Shown here piece by piece: positions 52,661 through 62,025 of a DNA stretch of 64,000 bases (position 1 is its first letter; each line of letters starts with the position of its first letter). The stretch is from an uncultured Clostridia bacterium (GTDB taxonomy: Bacteria; Bacillota; Clostridia; Lachnospirales; Anaerotignaceae). A model generated the notes under the pieces. The model made no database searches. It had not been told where the DNA came from and saw only the letters and a list, made by a program, of their open reading frames with translations. The position numbers were made by a program, and so were the translations under genes. Location: assembly GCA_910583755.1 (NCBI GenBank), contig CAJTZO010000002.1, positions 61,175 to 125,174 on the forward strand, in the 5' to 3' direction.

Positions 52661-53644
52661 TTGATAAAAATTGCAGTAGATGCTATGGGCGGCGATAATG
52701 CGCCAATAGAAATTATCAAGGGAGCAGTAGACAGTGTAAAAGAACAAAATGCGCATATTCTATTGGTGGGACAGCAGAAAGTGATAGAAGAAGAACTAAA
52801 AAAATATAGCTATCCAAAGGAAAACATTGAGATAATACCAGCAACAGAAATCATATCTACAGAGGAATCTCCTACCAATGCCATCCGAAGAAAAAAAGAT
52901 TCTTCTATGGTAGTGGGGTTAAATTTAGTAAAACAAAAAAAAGCAGATGCCTTTGTTTCTGCTGGTAGCACAGGAGCATTATTAACGGGAGCTTTGTTTA
53001 TTGTAGGGCGTATGAAGGGGGTAGAGCGTCCTGTATTAGGTACTTGTTTGCCAACAAAAAAGGGTTTTACTTTTTTAGTGGATAGTGGTGCAAATGTAGA
53101 TTGCAAAGCAAAATATTTAGAACAGTTTGCAAAAATGTCTTCCGTTTATGTGGAAAATATGTTTTCTATTAAAAATCCGAAAGTTGCACTTGTAAATATT
53201 GGTGCAGAAAAAGAAAAAGGAAATATTTTGACAAAAGAAGCTTATGAATTATTAGAACAAGCTAACCTAAATTTTATAGGAAATATAGAGCCCAGAGAAA
53301 TTCCTTTTGGAGAGGCGGATATTGTTGTATGTGATGGTTTTGTAGGTAATACCATTTTAAAATTGTCAGAAGGTTTAAGCATGGCACTTTTGGGTATGAT
53401 AAAACAAGAAATTACAGTAGGACCTTATAAACTGGCAGCAGCAGCATTAAAAAAACCATTCCGTAATCTCAAAAAAAAGTTAGATGCTGATGAAATAGGA
53501 GGTGCGCCTTTTTTGGGTTTACAATCTCTTGTAGTAAAGGCACATGGCAGCTCTAATGCAAAGGCAATTAAAAATGCAATAAAACAGTGTATGTTATTTG
53601 CAGAAGCGGACATTGTAACAAAGATAGGGGAAAAAATAGGATAA
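52661..53644 (+). CDS. plsX: Phosphate acyltransferase PlsX
   Basis: Makes acyl phosphate from acyl-ACP for phospholipid synthesis. From TTG 52661 the protein is 327 residues: IKIAVDAMGGDNAP, VSAGSTGALLTG, GANVDCK, GNIEPREIPFGEADIVV and DGFVGNTILK. AAGAGGTG at 52647-52654 supports this TTG over the ATG inside the upstream hairpin. Confidence 0.95.
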   Translation: MIKIAVDAMGGDNAPIEIIKGAVDSVKEQNAHILLVGQQKVIEEELKKYSYPKENIEIIPATEIISTEESPTNAIRRKKDSSMVVGLNLVKQKKADAFVSAGSTGALLTGALFIVGRMKGVERPVLGTCLPTKKGFTFLVDSGANVDCKAKYLEQFAKMSSVYVENMFSIKNPKVALVNIGAEKEKGNILTKEAYELLEQANLNFIGNIEPREIPFGEADIVVCDGFVGNTILKLSEGLSMALLGMIKQEITVGPYKLAAAALKKPFRNLKKKLDADEIGGAPFLGLQSLVVKAHGSSNAKAIKNAIKQCMLFAEADIVTKIGEKIG

Positions 53645-53679
53645 ATTTTTGAATTTCTATCAATTTTATGAAATTAATG

Positions 53680-53708
53680 CTGACAAAATCTTTGTTTTGG
53701 AGTATATT
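53680..53708 (+). promoter_or_regulatory. SigA-type promoter for acpP-rnc
   Basis: CTGACA at 53680-53685, 17-base spacer, TATATT at 53703-53708, 119 bases before acpP. No FapR-like palindrome seen. Confidence 0.45.
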
Positions 53709-53827
53709 ATAAAAAAAGTATAATACATACATTAATACAAATGTATTTTTGTATAAAGACGATGTATATGAAATACTTTTATTGATGGTACAAAGAAATT
53801 AATTCTATCGTTTGGGAGGTAATGGTT

Positions 53828-54058
53828 ATGGAAGAATCCAAAGTAATCGAAATTATTGGAGAACAGCTTGGTATTTCGGCATCAGAGTTAGATGAGGATA
53901 CAGTATTAGCAGATTTAGGGGCAGATTCATTAGATTTATTTCAAATTATATCTGCTTTAGAGGAAGCATTTGATATTGAATTTGATAATGAACAAGCAGA
54001 AAATTTAAAAACAGTGGGAGACGCAATAGAATACATCAAAGTGACAGTGGAGAAATAA
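53828..54058 (+). CDS. acpP: Acyl carrier protein
   Basis: A 76-residue acidic carrier with the phosphopantetheine Ser in LGADSLDLFQI. The first ATG (53822) is two bases from GGGAGGT; ATG 53828 is better spaced and gives the normal length. rnc begins one base after the stop, as in Bacillus. Confidence 0.95.
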   Translation: MEESKVIEIIGEQLGISASELDEDTVLADLGADSLDLFQIISALEEAFDIEFDNEQAENLKTVGDAIEYIKVTVEK

Positions 54059-54059
54059 T

Positions 54060-54758
54060 ATGAATATGGAACAATTTGAGCTTTTTGAAAAAAAAATAGG
54101 GTATACATTTTCAAATAAAGAAATATTATTGTTAGCATTTACTCACAGTTCTTTTGCAAATGAGCAAAAAAAATGCAACCATGAAAATAATGAGCGTTTG
54201 GAGTTCTTAGGAGATGCTGTATTAGACATGGTAGTGAGTGAATACATGTATCGTATTTATCCAGAAATGCCGGAAGGGGAATTGACAAAGCTAAGGGCAA
54301 GTGTTGTTTGTGAAGGCTCTTTAGCACAATTGGCAAGACAATTAGAATTAGGAAATTATTTATTTTTGGGAAAAGGAGAGGAAAGCACAGGAGGCAGAAA
54401 TAGAGATTCCATACTGGCAGATACTTTCGAGGCTGTCATAGGTGCCATTTGCATTGATGGCGGAATGGAAAGTGTGACAAAATATATTCTTGGACTAATG
54501 CAAGAAGAAATACAAAAAACAAAAAACAGTTTTAAGATGAGAGACTGCAAAACACATTTACAGGAACTGATACAACGGACAAGTAAATATCCAGTACATT
54601 ATGTAATTGTAGGAGAAACAGGACCAGACCACAGCAAGCAATTTGTGGCAGAGGTACAGCATATTAACAAGATATTAGGCAAGGGTTCTGGAAAAAGTAA
54701 AAAAGAGGCAGAACAGGCAGCAGCACAAGATGCTTTACGCTTTCTTGAAAAAAACTAG
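54060..54758 (+). CDS. rnc: Ribonuclease III
   Basis: Cleaves double-stranded RNA in rRNA processing. The 232-residue protein has the signature NERLEFLGDAVLDMV (about 42-56), ADTFEAVIGAI and a C-terminal dsRNA-binding domain with GKGSGKSKKEAEQAAAQDAL. In Bacillus smc follows; here smc is at 2112 and rnc ends the unit. Confidence 0.96.
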   Translation: MNMEQFELFEKKIGYTFSNKEILLLAFTHSSFANEQKKCNHENNERLEFLGDAVLDMVVSEYMYRIYPEMPEGELTKLRASVVCEGSLAQLARQLELGNYLFLGKGEESTGGRNRDSILADTFEAVIGAICIDGGMESVTKYILGLMQEEIQKTKNSFKMRDCKTHLQELIQRTSKYPVHYVIVGETGPDHSKQFVAEVQHINKILGKGSGKSKKEAEQAAAQDALRFLEKN

Positions 54759-54829
54759 AATTTTAATGACAGTTCACAGGGGAAAATGCAAAATGGAACT
54801 GTAGTATAAGTTCATTAAATAAAGTAATA

Positions 54830-55024
54830 CAGTTTGTCAATAAAGTCTTTTTTGTGGGTTTCATCCACACCCACTAACTTTTTTTAAAAAAGTTGAACAA
54901 AAAACTTTCGTGGAAAAACTAGCATTTTTCTTTATCAAATCAATCTTTTTAGCGAAACGTTAGTTTCGCATTAAAGTTCTTTGATGCGTTTGAAGACTAG
55001 CCCTCAAGGTTTATTGACAAGCTG
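54830..55024 (+). repeat. Dispersed CAG...CTG structured element, short form (copy 9)
   Basis: 195 bp, CAGTTTGTCAATAAAG to TTATTGACAAGCTG; terminal 14 bases are inverted repeats with one mismatch. Flanked by the direct repeat GTAATA (54824-54829 and 55025-55030). Lacks the TTCTTTC... stem of long forms. It occupies the rnc-uvrB gap. Confidence 0.92.
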
Positions 55025-55083
55025 GTAATAGTTATTTGTAAAAGTTCTTTTCTTTTTTTAATAAAGAAGGAAGAAAGTTTTAA

Positions 55084-55119
55084 AAGGGTTCAATGTTTAG
55101 TTGAGCCTTTTTTGTTTTA
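55084..55119 (+). terminator. Terminator upstream of uvrB (rnc transcript)
   Basis: Ten-base stem with two G-U pairs AAGGGTTCAA / TTGAGCCTTT followed by TTTGTTTT. Confidence 0.65.
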
Positions 55120-55126
55120 TAAAAAT

Positions 55127-55140
55127 AGAATATTTGTTCT
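55127..55140 (+). promoter_or_regulatory. LexA (SOS) box-like palindrome upstream of uvrB
   Basis: AGAATATTTGTTCT: GAAT-N4-GTTC, one mismatch from the Gram-positive LexA core GAAC-N4-GTTC and flanked symmetrically by A and T. It lies six bases before a TTGTGT -35-like element (55146-55151) and 69 before the uvrB start; uvrB is a classical SOS gene. Confidence 0.5.
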
Positions 55141-55208
55141 ATTTTTTGTGTACATTTTATGTTTGTTATGATAAAATAAAACTCTAACAAAAGAATGGAG
55201 GGAAAACT

Positions 55209-57188
55209 ATGGAGCGCTTTGAAATTCAATCAAAATATAAACCCACAGGCGACCAGCCACAAGCGATACAAAAAATAGTGGAAGGTTTCCAAAAAGGATT
55301 GAAGTATCAGACATTGCTGGGAGTAACAGGTTCTGGAAAAACGTTTACTATGGCAAATGTTATTGAGAAATTACAAAAGCCTACCCTTGTCATTGCTCAT
55401 AACAAAACACTTGCTGCACAGTTATATAATGAATTTAAAGAATTATTTCCCAATAATGCAGTAGAGTATTTTGTGTCCTACTATGACTACTACCAACCGG
55501 AAGCATATGTGCCTAGTACAGATACTTATATTGAAAAAGATTCTGCTATCAATGATGAAATTGATAAATTACGTCATTCTGCTACAGCAGCGTTGCTGGA
55601 AAGAAAAGATGTTTTGATTGTTGCAAGTGTTTCCTGTATTTATGGCTTAGGTGACCCTGAAAGTTATCAAGAAATGTTGCTTTCTCTTCGTCCTGGTATG
55701 ATAAAAGATAGAGATGAAGTATTAAAAAGATTGATTGAAATACAATATAATAGAAATGATATGAGCTTTGAAAGAGGAACTTTCCGTGTAAGAGGAGATG
55801 TTGTGGAAATTTTTCCAGTGGCAAGCAGTGAACAAGCCATTCGTGTAGAATTTTTTGGAGATGAAATTGATAGAATTACAGAAATTGATGTTTTAACAGG
55901 TAAAATATTGGGAACAAGGAACCATGTTGCGATTTTTCCCGCTTCCCATTATGTAACACCTCCTGATAAGCTAGAAATTGCCATTGCAAGAATAGAGCAG
56001 GAATTAGAACAAAGACTTCAAGAATTAAAAAGAGAAGACAAATTATTAGAAGTGCAACGTTTAGAACAAAGAACACATTATGATATTGAAATGATGAGAG
56101 AAATGGGATTTTGTTCTGGAATTGAAAATTATTCCAGACATTTATCATTGCGGGAAAAGGGTGCTACTCCTTACACACTGATTGATTTTTTTCCAGAGGA
56201 TTTTTTAATCATTGCAGATGAATCACATGTGTCTATTCCACAAATTAGAGGAATGTATGAGGGGGACAAGTCTCGAAAAACAACACTTGTAGATTATGGA
56301 TTTAGGTTGCCTTCTGCACTAGACAACAGACCATTAAAATTTGAAGAATTTGAAAGGCATATGCATCAAATATTATTTGTATCGGCAACCCCTTCTGTTT
56401 ATGAAAAGGAACATGCACAACAAATTGCAGAGCAATTAATTAGACCAACAGGGTTATTAGACCCAGAAGTAGTGATAAAACCAATTACAGGGCAAATAGA
56501 TGACTTAATCATGGAAGTGCAAAAGACAACAGGAAAAAATCAAAAGGTATTGATTACAACACTGACTAAAAAAATGGCGGAACGTTTGACAGAATATATG
56601 AAGGAAGCAGGAATCAGAGTTAGATATTTACATTCGGATATTGATACCTTAGAACGTTTGGAGATTATACGAGATTTAAGGATGGACGTTTTTGACGTAC
56701 TTGTGGGTATCAATCTGTTACGGGAGGGTTTAGACATACCAGAGGTGTCTCTTGTTGCAATTTTGGATGCAGATAAAGAAGGCTTTTTACGTTCGGAAAC
56801 TTCTTTAATACAGACGATTGGTAGGGCAGCAAGAAATGCGGAAGGTAGAGTTATTTTATATGCAGATGTCATAACAGATAGCATGAAAAGAGCAGTGACA
56901 GAAACAGAAAGAAGAAGAAGTGTACAGCAGCAATATAATGAAGAAAATGGCATTATTCCACAAACAATTATAAAAAAGGTTTATGATATTATACAAGCAA
57001 CAAAAGCAGTGGAACAAAAGCAAAATTTTGGATTTGAAAAAGACCCAGAATCTATGAGTCCGGCAGAATTGCAAAAAGAAATACAAAAACTGGAAAAGGA
57101 AATGAAAAAAGTAGCAATGGATTTACAGTTTGAAAGAGCGGCAGAACTAAGGGACAAAATTGTGGAATTAAAAAAAGCAATAGAATAG
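55209..57188 (+). CDS. uvrB: Excinuclease ABC subunit B
   Basis: The damage-verification helicase of nucleotide excision repair. The 659-residue protein has Walker A GVTGSGKT (38-45), the beta-hairpin YYDYYQPEAYVP, DESH, RPTGLLDP, the GRAARN helicase motif VI and a C-terminal UVR coiled coil (about 620-655) that contacts UvrC. The stop codon TAG is part of an 8-bp direct repeat flanking the next element. Confidence 0.97.
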   Translation: MERFEIQSKYKPTGDQPQAIQKIVEGFQKGLKYQTLLGVTGSGKTFTMANVIEKLQKPTLVIAHNKTLAAQLYNEFKELFPNNAVEYFVSYYDYYQPEAYVPSTDTYIEKDSAINDEIDKLRHSATAALLERKDVLIVASVSCIYGLGDPESYQEMLLSLRPGMIKDRDEVLKRLIEIQYNRNDMSFERGTFRVRGDVVEIFPVASSEQAIRVEFFGDEIDRITEIDVLTGKILGTRNHVAIFPASHYVTPPDKLEIAIARIEQELEQRLQELKREDKLLEVQRLEQRTHYDIEMMREMGFCSGIENYSRHLSLREKGATPYTLIDFFPEDFLIIADESHVSIPQIRGMYEGDKSRKTTLVDYGFRLPSALDNRPLKFEEFERHMHQILFVSATPSVYEKEHAQQIAEQLIRPTGLLDPEVVIKPITGQIDDLIMEVQKTTGKNQKVLITTLTKKMAERLTEYMKEAGIRVRYLHSDIDTLERLEIIRDLRMDVFDVLVGINLLREGLDIPEVSLVAILDADKEGFLRSETSLIQTIGRAARNAEGRVILYADVITDSMKRAVTETERRRSVQQQYNEENGIIPQTIIKKVYDIIQATKAVEQKQNFGFEKDPESMSPAELQKEIQKLEKEMKKVAMDLQFERAAELRDKIVELKKAIE

Positions 57189-57384
57189 CAGCTTGTCAAA
57201 AAAACTTGAGGGCTAGCCCTCAAACTCCTCAAAGAAGCTTAAAGCGAAATTAGCATTTCGCCAAAAAGATTGATTTGATAAGGAAAAACGCTAGTTTTTT
57301 TATGAAAGTTTTTTGTCCAACTTTTTTTAAAAAAGTTGATGGGTGTGGGTGAAACCTACAAAAAAAGACTTTATCGACAGGCTG
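57189..57384 (-). repeat. Dispersed CAG...CTG structured element, short form, reversed (copy 10)
   Basis: 196 bp, reversed, flanked by an exact 8-bp direct repeat TAGAATAG (57181-57188 and 57385-57392). The left repeat contains the uvrB stop codon. The rest of the gap to uvrA (57393-57567) holds a segment resembling the 43530 region and AAGTTTTCTTTCAAGAAAGT, a further module relic. Confidence 0.93.
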
Positions 57385-57567
57385 TAGAATAGTTTTTTTT
57401 GTAAACAGAATAAATTTTAGCTGGTGAGAATCTGTTATTGTTTCAATACAGTCATGATTTAACTTTAAAGCATAATGGCTAAAGTTTTCTTTCAAGAAAG
57501 TGTGAAAAAAATCAAGAAAAACCTTTATTTTTTTACGAATGGGTCAATTACAAAAGGAGGAAAAATG

Positions 57568-60396
57568 ATGTCTAAAAATGAAATTATCATAAGAGGAGCA
57601 AAAGAACACAATTTAAAAAACATCAATTTAAAAATACCAAGAGATAAATTAGTTGTATTTACAGGAGTAAGCGGTTCTGGAAAATCTTCCTTAGCATTTG
57701 ATACCATTTATGCAGAAGGACAAAGAAGATATGTGGAATCTTTATCTTCTTATGCAAGACAATTTTTAGGACAAATGGAAAAGCCTGACGTGGAATATAT
57801 AGAAGGACTTTCTCCTGCTATTTCTATTGACCAAAAAACAACTAGCCACAATCCACGTTCTACGGTTGGAACGGTAACAGAAATATATGATTATTTTCGT
57901 TTACTTTATGCAAGAATTGGTGTTCCACATTGTCCCAAATGTGGCAAGGAAATTAAAAAGCAGACCATAGACCAAATTGCAGACCAAATTATGGCGCTTC
58001 CAGAACGCTCCAAATTACAATTGTTGGCACCTGTAGTCAGAGGCAGAAAAGGCGAACATGTGAAATTGCTGGAAGAAGCAAAAAAAAGTGGCTATGTAAG
58101 GGTGCGCATTGATGGATTGCTGTATGAACTGTCAGAAGAAATAAAATTAGAAAAAAATAAAAAACATAATATTGAAATTGTAGTAGATAGATTGATTGTA
58201 AAAGAAGATATGCAAAAACGTTTGACAGAATCCTTAGAAACGGTTTCTGCATTATCTGGAGGATTAATAATAATAGATGTGAATGGGGAAAAAGAATTGA
58301 TATTTAGTCAAAATTTTTCTTGCCCTGATTGTGGCATCAATTTGCCAGAAATAGAACCAAGAATGTTTTCTTTTAATAATCCAGCAGGAGCTTGTCCAGT
58401 GTGTACAGGACTTGGAATGCAAATGAAATTTGATATAGATTTGATTGTGCCTAATCAAGAATTAAGCATTTTACAGGGAGCGATTACAGCACCTGGTTAT
58501 CAATCTATGGGAAATAATAAGGAAAGTATGGCACGTATCCTTTTTGAAGCTTTGGCAGAAAAATATGATTTTTCCTTAGAGACTCCATTTAAGGAATTAA
58601 GTGATGTAGCAAAAGATATTATTTTTTATGGTACAAAGGGAGAAAAAATAAGTATTACTTATACAAACTTTAGAGGAACAGGTACTTATGATTATGATTT
58701 TGATGGAATTATCAATAATCTGCAAAGAAGATACCAAGAAACATCAGAAACAATGCAAAGTGAATATGAAGAATATATGACAAACATTACTTGTCCAGCT
58801 TGCAAAGGGAAAAGATTGCGTCCGGAAGTGCTTGCAATTACGGTAGGAGGAAAAAATATTTCAGAAGTGACAGAAATGTCTATCAGCAAGATACAGCAGT
58901 TTTTTGAAGATTTAGTATTGACTGAAAAAGAAATGATGATTGCAAAACAAATATTAAAAGAAATTAAAGCAAGAATCCATTTTTTAGTGGATGTGGGTTT
59001 AGAATATCTCACCTTATCCAGAACAGCAAGTACCCTATCAGGAGGGGAATCTCAAAGAATCAGACTTGCAACTCAAATTGGCTCTGGATTAGTGGGTGTT
59101 GTGTATATTTTAGATGAGCCAAGCATTGGCTTGCATCAAAGGGATAATGACAGATTATTAAATACCTTAAAACATTTAAGAGACATTGGCAATTCTTTGA
59201 TTGTGGTAGAACATGATGAGGATACTATGTTAGCATCCGATTTTATTGTAGATGTTGGACCAGGCGCAGGAAAAGATGGCGGAGAAATTGTGTTTGCAGG
59301 AACGATAGAGGATTTGTTGCAATGTGAGTGTTCTGTCACGGGAGATTATTTAAGTGGAAGGAAAAAGATTGAAGTACCAAAAAACAGAAAAAAAGCAAAA
59401 GATAGCATAAAAATTGTAGGAGCAAAAGAAAATAATTTAAAAAATATTAATGTTAGTATTCCTTTGGGCGTATTTACTTGTATTACAGGTGTAAGTGGCT
59501 CTGGAAAAAGTTCTCTTGTAAATGAAATATTATATAAAAGATTGGCAAAAGAATTAAATCGGGCAAAAGTACGTGCTGGAAAACATAAAGAAATTGTAGG
59601 CATAGAAAAATTAGATAAAGTAATTAATATTGACCAGTCTCCCATTGGAAGAACACCTAGGAGTAATCCAGCAACTTATACAGGTTTGTTTGATTTGATA
59701 CGAGATTTGTTTGCACAAACAACAGAAGCAAAAATGCGAGGTTATCAGAAAGGCAGATTTAGTTTTAATGTAAAAGGTGGCAGATGTGAGGCTTGTACTG
59801 GAGATGGTATTTTAAAGATTGAAATGCATTTTTTGCCAGATGTTTATGTACCTTGCGATGTATGTCATGGAAAAAGGTATAATAGGGAAACTTTAGAAGT
59901 GCATTATAAGGGAAAAACTATTTCTGATGTTCTTGACATGACAGTGGAAGAAGCACTTGCGTTTTTTGAAAATATCCCTAAAATAAAAAATAAACTACAA
60001 ACATTATATGATGTAGGGCTTTCTTATGTACAGCTAGGACAGTCTTCTACTACTTTATCTGGAGGAGAAGCCCAAAGAGTGAAACTTGCAACAGAATTAA
60101 GCAGAAAAAGTACAGGAAAAACCATGTATATTCTTGATGAGCCAACAACGGGATTGCATACGGCAGATGTGCATAAGTTGGTGCATATTATACAAAGATT
60201 GACAGATGGCGGAAATACGGTTGTTGTGATTGAGCACAATTTAGATGTGATTAAAACGGCAGACTATATCATTGATTTGGGGCCAGAAGGCGGAAATAAT
60301 GGGGGAAAGATTGTTGTGACAGGAACGCCAGAAGAAATTGTTGATGCAGAAAATTCTTATACTGGAAAATATTTGAAATCTGTTTTGGGGAAATAA
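57568..60396 (+). CDS. uvrA: Excinuclease ABC subunit A
   Basis: ATP-binding damage sensor that loads UvrB. The 942-residue protein has two ABC modules: Walker A GVSGSGKSSLAFDT and GVSGSGKSSLVNE, signatures LSGGESQRIRLA and LSGGEAQRVKLA, and zinc knuckles CPKCGKE, CPDCG/CPVC and CEACTGDG/CDVCHG. A longer frame opens at 57475, but AGGAGG at 57555-57560 fits ATG 57568 (or 57565). Confidence 0.97.
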   Translation: MSKNEIIIRGAKEHNLKNINLKIPRDKLVVFTGVSGSGKSSLAFDTIYAEGQRRYVESLSSYARQFLGQMEKPDVEYIEGLSPAISIDQKTTSHNPRSTVGTVTEIYDYFRLLYARIGVPHCPKCGKEIKKQTIDQIADQIMALPERSKLQLLAPVVRGRKGEHVKLLEEAKKSGYVRVRIDGLLYELSEEIKLEKNKKHNIEIVVDRLIVKEDMQKRLTESLETVSALSGGLIIIDVNGEKELIFSQNFSCPDCGINLPEIEPRMFSFNNPAGACPVCTGLGMQMKFDIDLIVPNQELSILQGAITAPGYQSMGNNKESMARILFEALAEKYDFSLETPFKELSDVAKDIIFYGTKGEKISITYTNFRGTGTYDYDFDGIINNLQRRYQETSETMQSEYEEYMTNITCPACKGKRLRPEVLAITVGGKNISEVTEMSISKIQQFFEDLVLTEKEMMIAKQILKEIKARIHFLVDVGLEYLTLSRTASTLSGGESQRIRLATQIGSGLVGVVYILDEPSIGLHQRDNDRLLNTLKHLRDIGNSLIVVEHDEDTMLASDFIVDVGPGAGKDGGEIVFAGTIEDLLQCECSVTGDYLSGRKKIEVPKNRKKAKDSIKIVGAKENNLKNINVSIPLGVFTCITGVSGSGKSSLVNEILYKRLAKELNRAKVRAGKHKEIVGIEKLDKVINIDQSPIGRTPRSNPATYTGLFDLIRDLFAQTTEAKMRGYQKGRFSFNVKGGRCEACTGDGILKIEMHFLPDVYVPCDVCHGKRYNRETLEVHYKGKTISDVLDMTVEEALAFFENIPKIKNKLQTLYDVGLSYVQLGQSSTTLSGGEAQRVKLATELSRKSTGKTMYILDEPTTGLHTADVHKLVHIIQRLTDGGNTVVVIEHNLDVIKTADYIIDLGPEGGNNGGKIVVTGTPEEIVDAENSYTGKYLKSVLGK

Positions 60397-60545
60397 TACA
60401 ATCACTTTGTCAAAAACTAGATAATTTTGTATAAAAATAGAAGAAGGATATATTTAAAAACATGTTTGATGTCGCAAGAAATATTTGCATTATTTTACAA
60501 CTTTTTGCACAAAAAACTACTAAAAAATGTTGTTTTTTTTTAGTA

Positions 60546-60574
60546 TTGACAAAATCACAACTAGATTGTACCAT
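60546..60574 (+). promoter_or_regulatory. SigA-type promoter of the 60613 gene
   Basis: TTGACA at 60546-60551, 17-base spacer, TACCAT at 60569-60574. Confidence 0.45.
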
Positions 60575-60612
60575 ATAATTAGCTAGGTTTAGTAGATTTT
60601 TGGAGGATATAA

Positions 60613-60927
60613 ATGACAAAAGACAGAGATGCGGTACAAGAATTGATACAAACACAACAAGAAGTGTTGGAATGGTTTGGATGTGAAGGAGATTTTTTTA
60701 TCAAGCCTTTGCTAGATTGTGAATGGACAATTAACGATACAGAAGATTTTTATTTTTTATCTTATTGGATAAAAGGAAACAAAAGAGTGAATGCTGTCAT
60801 TGTAAAAAGAAACGGTTTGCCTATGCTTTATCAAAAAAAGAAATATACCATGGTTGTTGCCATTGACTGCGTGAAAATTGCTTTTGTCTTTCGCAATAGC
60901 CAAAGAATTGATGTAGAGTTAGAGTAA
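60613..60927 (+). CDS. Hypothetical protein, 104 residues
   Basis: I do not recognise this protein. It is acidic at the start, mixed alpha/beta in character, with DCEWTINDTEDFYFLSYWI and a C-terminal half rich in beta-type residues (AVIVKRNGLPMLY, YTMVVAIDCVKIAFVF). No signal peptide or membrane segment. TTTGGAGGATATAA precedes the ATG, it has its own promoter, and a terminator follows; so it is a single-gene unit. Confidence 0.7.
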   Translation: MTKDRDAVQELIQTQQEVLEWFGCEGDFFIKPLLDCEWTINDTEDFYFLSYWIKGNKRVNAVIVKRNGLPMLYQKKKYTMVVAIDCVKIAFVFRNSQRIDVELE

Positions 60928-61004
60928 AAAAGAGATGAGATTTTTGAATACTCTACTATATTCAAAATAGTAGGGCATCAAAATGTCATTTTTGTCATAA
61001 TTAT

Positions 61005-61042
61005 AAAGTCTTACACTTCTTTACAGTTGTAAGACTTTTTTT
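61005..61042 (+). terminator. Strong terminator after the 60613 gene
   Basis: Perfect 11-base stem AAAGTCTTACA / TGTAAGACTTT followed by TTTTG. Confidence 0.85.
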
Positions 61043-61187
61043 GTATAATGATAGGCAATGGAAAATGAGGGGATTCGTTTCTATTTTCTGAATGTCAAAA
61101 AAATCTCAGCTTAATTAGAATACTGCATATTTTTACACAAATGGACAAATGATAAATACAGCGCAATAGACAAGGGAGGCTGTATTT

Positions 61188-61796
61188 ATGTTATGTATTG
61201 GTATACTAGGAGAAAACCTAAAAGAGCAAACAATAGAACAAATTGTATATTTTGCAGAACAATACGGTAAAGATTATGTTTGTTTTTGCGGAACCACAAA
61301 AAGAAATGAATTTGAAAAAGCTTACCAGCAAGCAAAAAAAACACAAAATTCGCTTTTTTTAGTACCAATTCATGTAAAAACAATAAAATATTGCAAAAGC
61401 AAAAACTTATCATTTTCTATTTTCCTTTGTTTAGGAAAAGGGTATGAAGACACAAAAGAGGATATTGCTTGTCTGGCACGTCATACCATATTAATCGTCA
61501 ATACAGATGATAGAAGGGTATTTCCACTAAAACTAAAAACAGGAAATAAGCTTATCACTTGTGGGATTAATCATAGAGCAAGTGTAACACTTTCTAGTTA
61601 TTTGGAGCCTATGGGAGATGAAAAAAGCAGTAAAATACAATGTTGCATACAAAGAAATATACCCACTGTTTCGGGGCGGATATTTGAGCCGCAGGAATTT
61701 TCACTTTTGTTAGAGCAGGGACAAAAAAGTGTTTCTGGTGCGTTAGCGGCTGTTACGACACTGATGGCGGCTGATGTAGAATTTGGTGATATATAA
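61188..61796 (+). CDS. Uncharacterised protein with Mur-ligase-like features
   Basis: A 202-residue protein. VNTDDRRVFPLKLKTGNKLITCGINHRASVTLSSY resembles the central-to-C-terminal junction of Mur ligases (N-x-D-D, then T-x-G-x-N), and the end (SVSGALAAVTTLMAADV) resembles their helical closing region; no ATP P-loop is present, so it cannot be a complete ligase. Similar unassigned proteins exist in Clostridia. GGGAGG lies before the ATG. Function unknown. Confidence 0.6.
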   Translation: MLCIGILGENLKEQTIEQIVYFAEQYGKDYVCFCGTTKRNEFEKAYQQAKKTQNSLFLVPIHVKTIKYCKSKNLSFSIFLCLGKGYEDTKEDIACLARHTILIVNTDDRRVFPLKLKTGNKLITCGINHRASVTLSSYLEPMGDEKSSKIQCCIQRNIPTVSGRIFEPQEFSLLLEQGQKSVSGALAAVTTLMAADVEFGDI

Positions 61797-62025
61797 GTTG
61801 AACAGACCAACACTTCCATTGAAACAGTTTGTTTTTGAAAATGCAAAAGAATAAAAAATGCACGAATAGAATAAAACGATTCTAAAGACAAAACAAAGAG
61901 AATATGATACTATACAAAGTGAAAAATTGAGCCGTTTATTGTTTAAAAAAAACTTTAAAAATGGACAAATGGATTTTATGAATGTGTGAAAAACGGTCAA
62001 ATAAATAATGAGGGGAGATTTGGTT

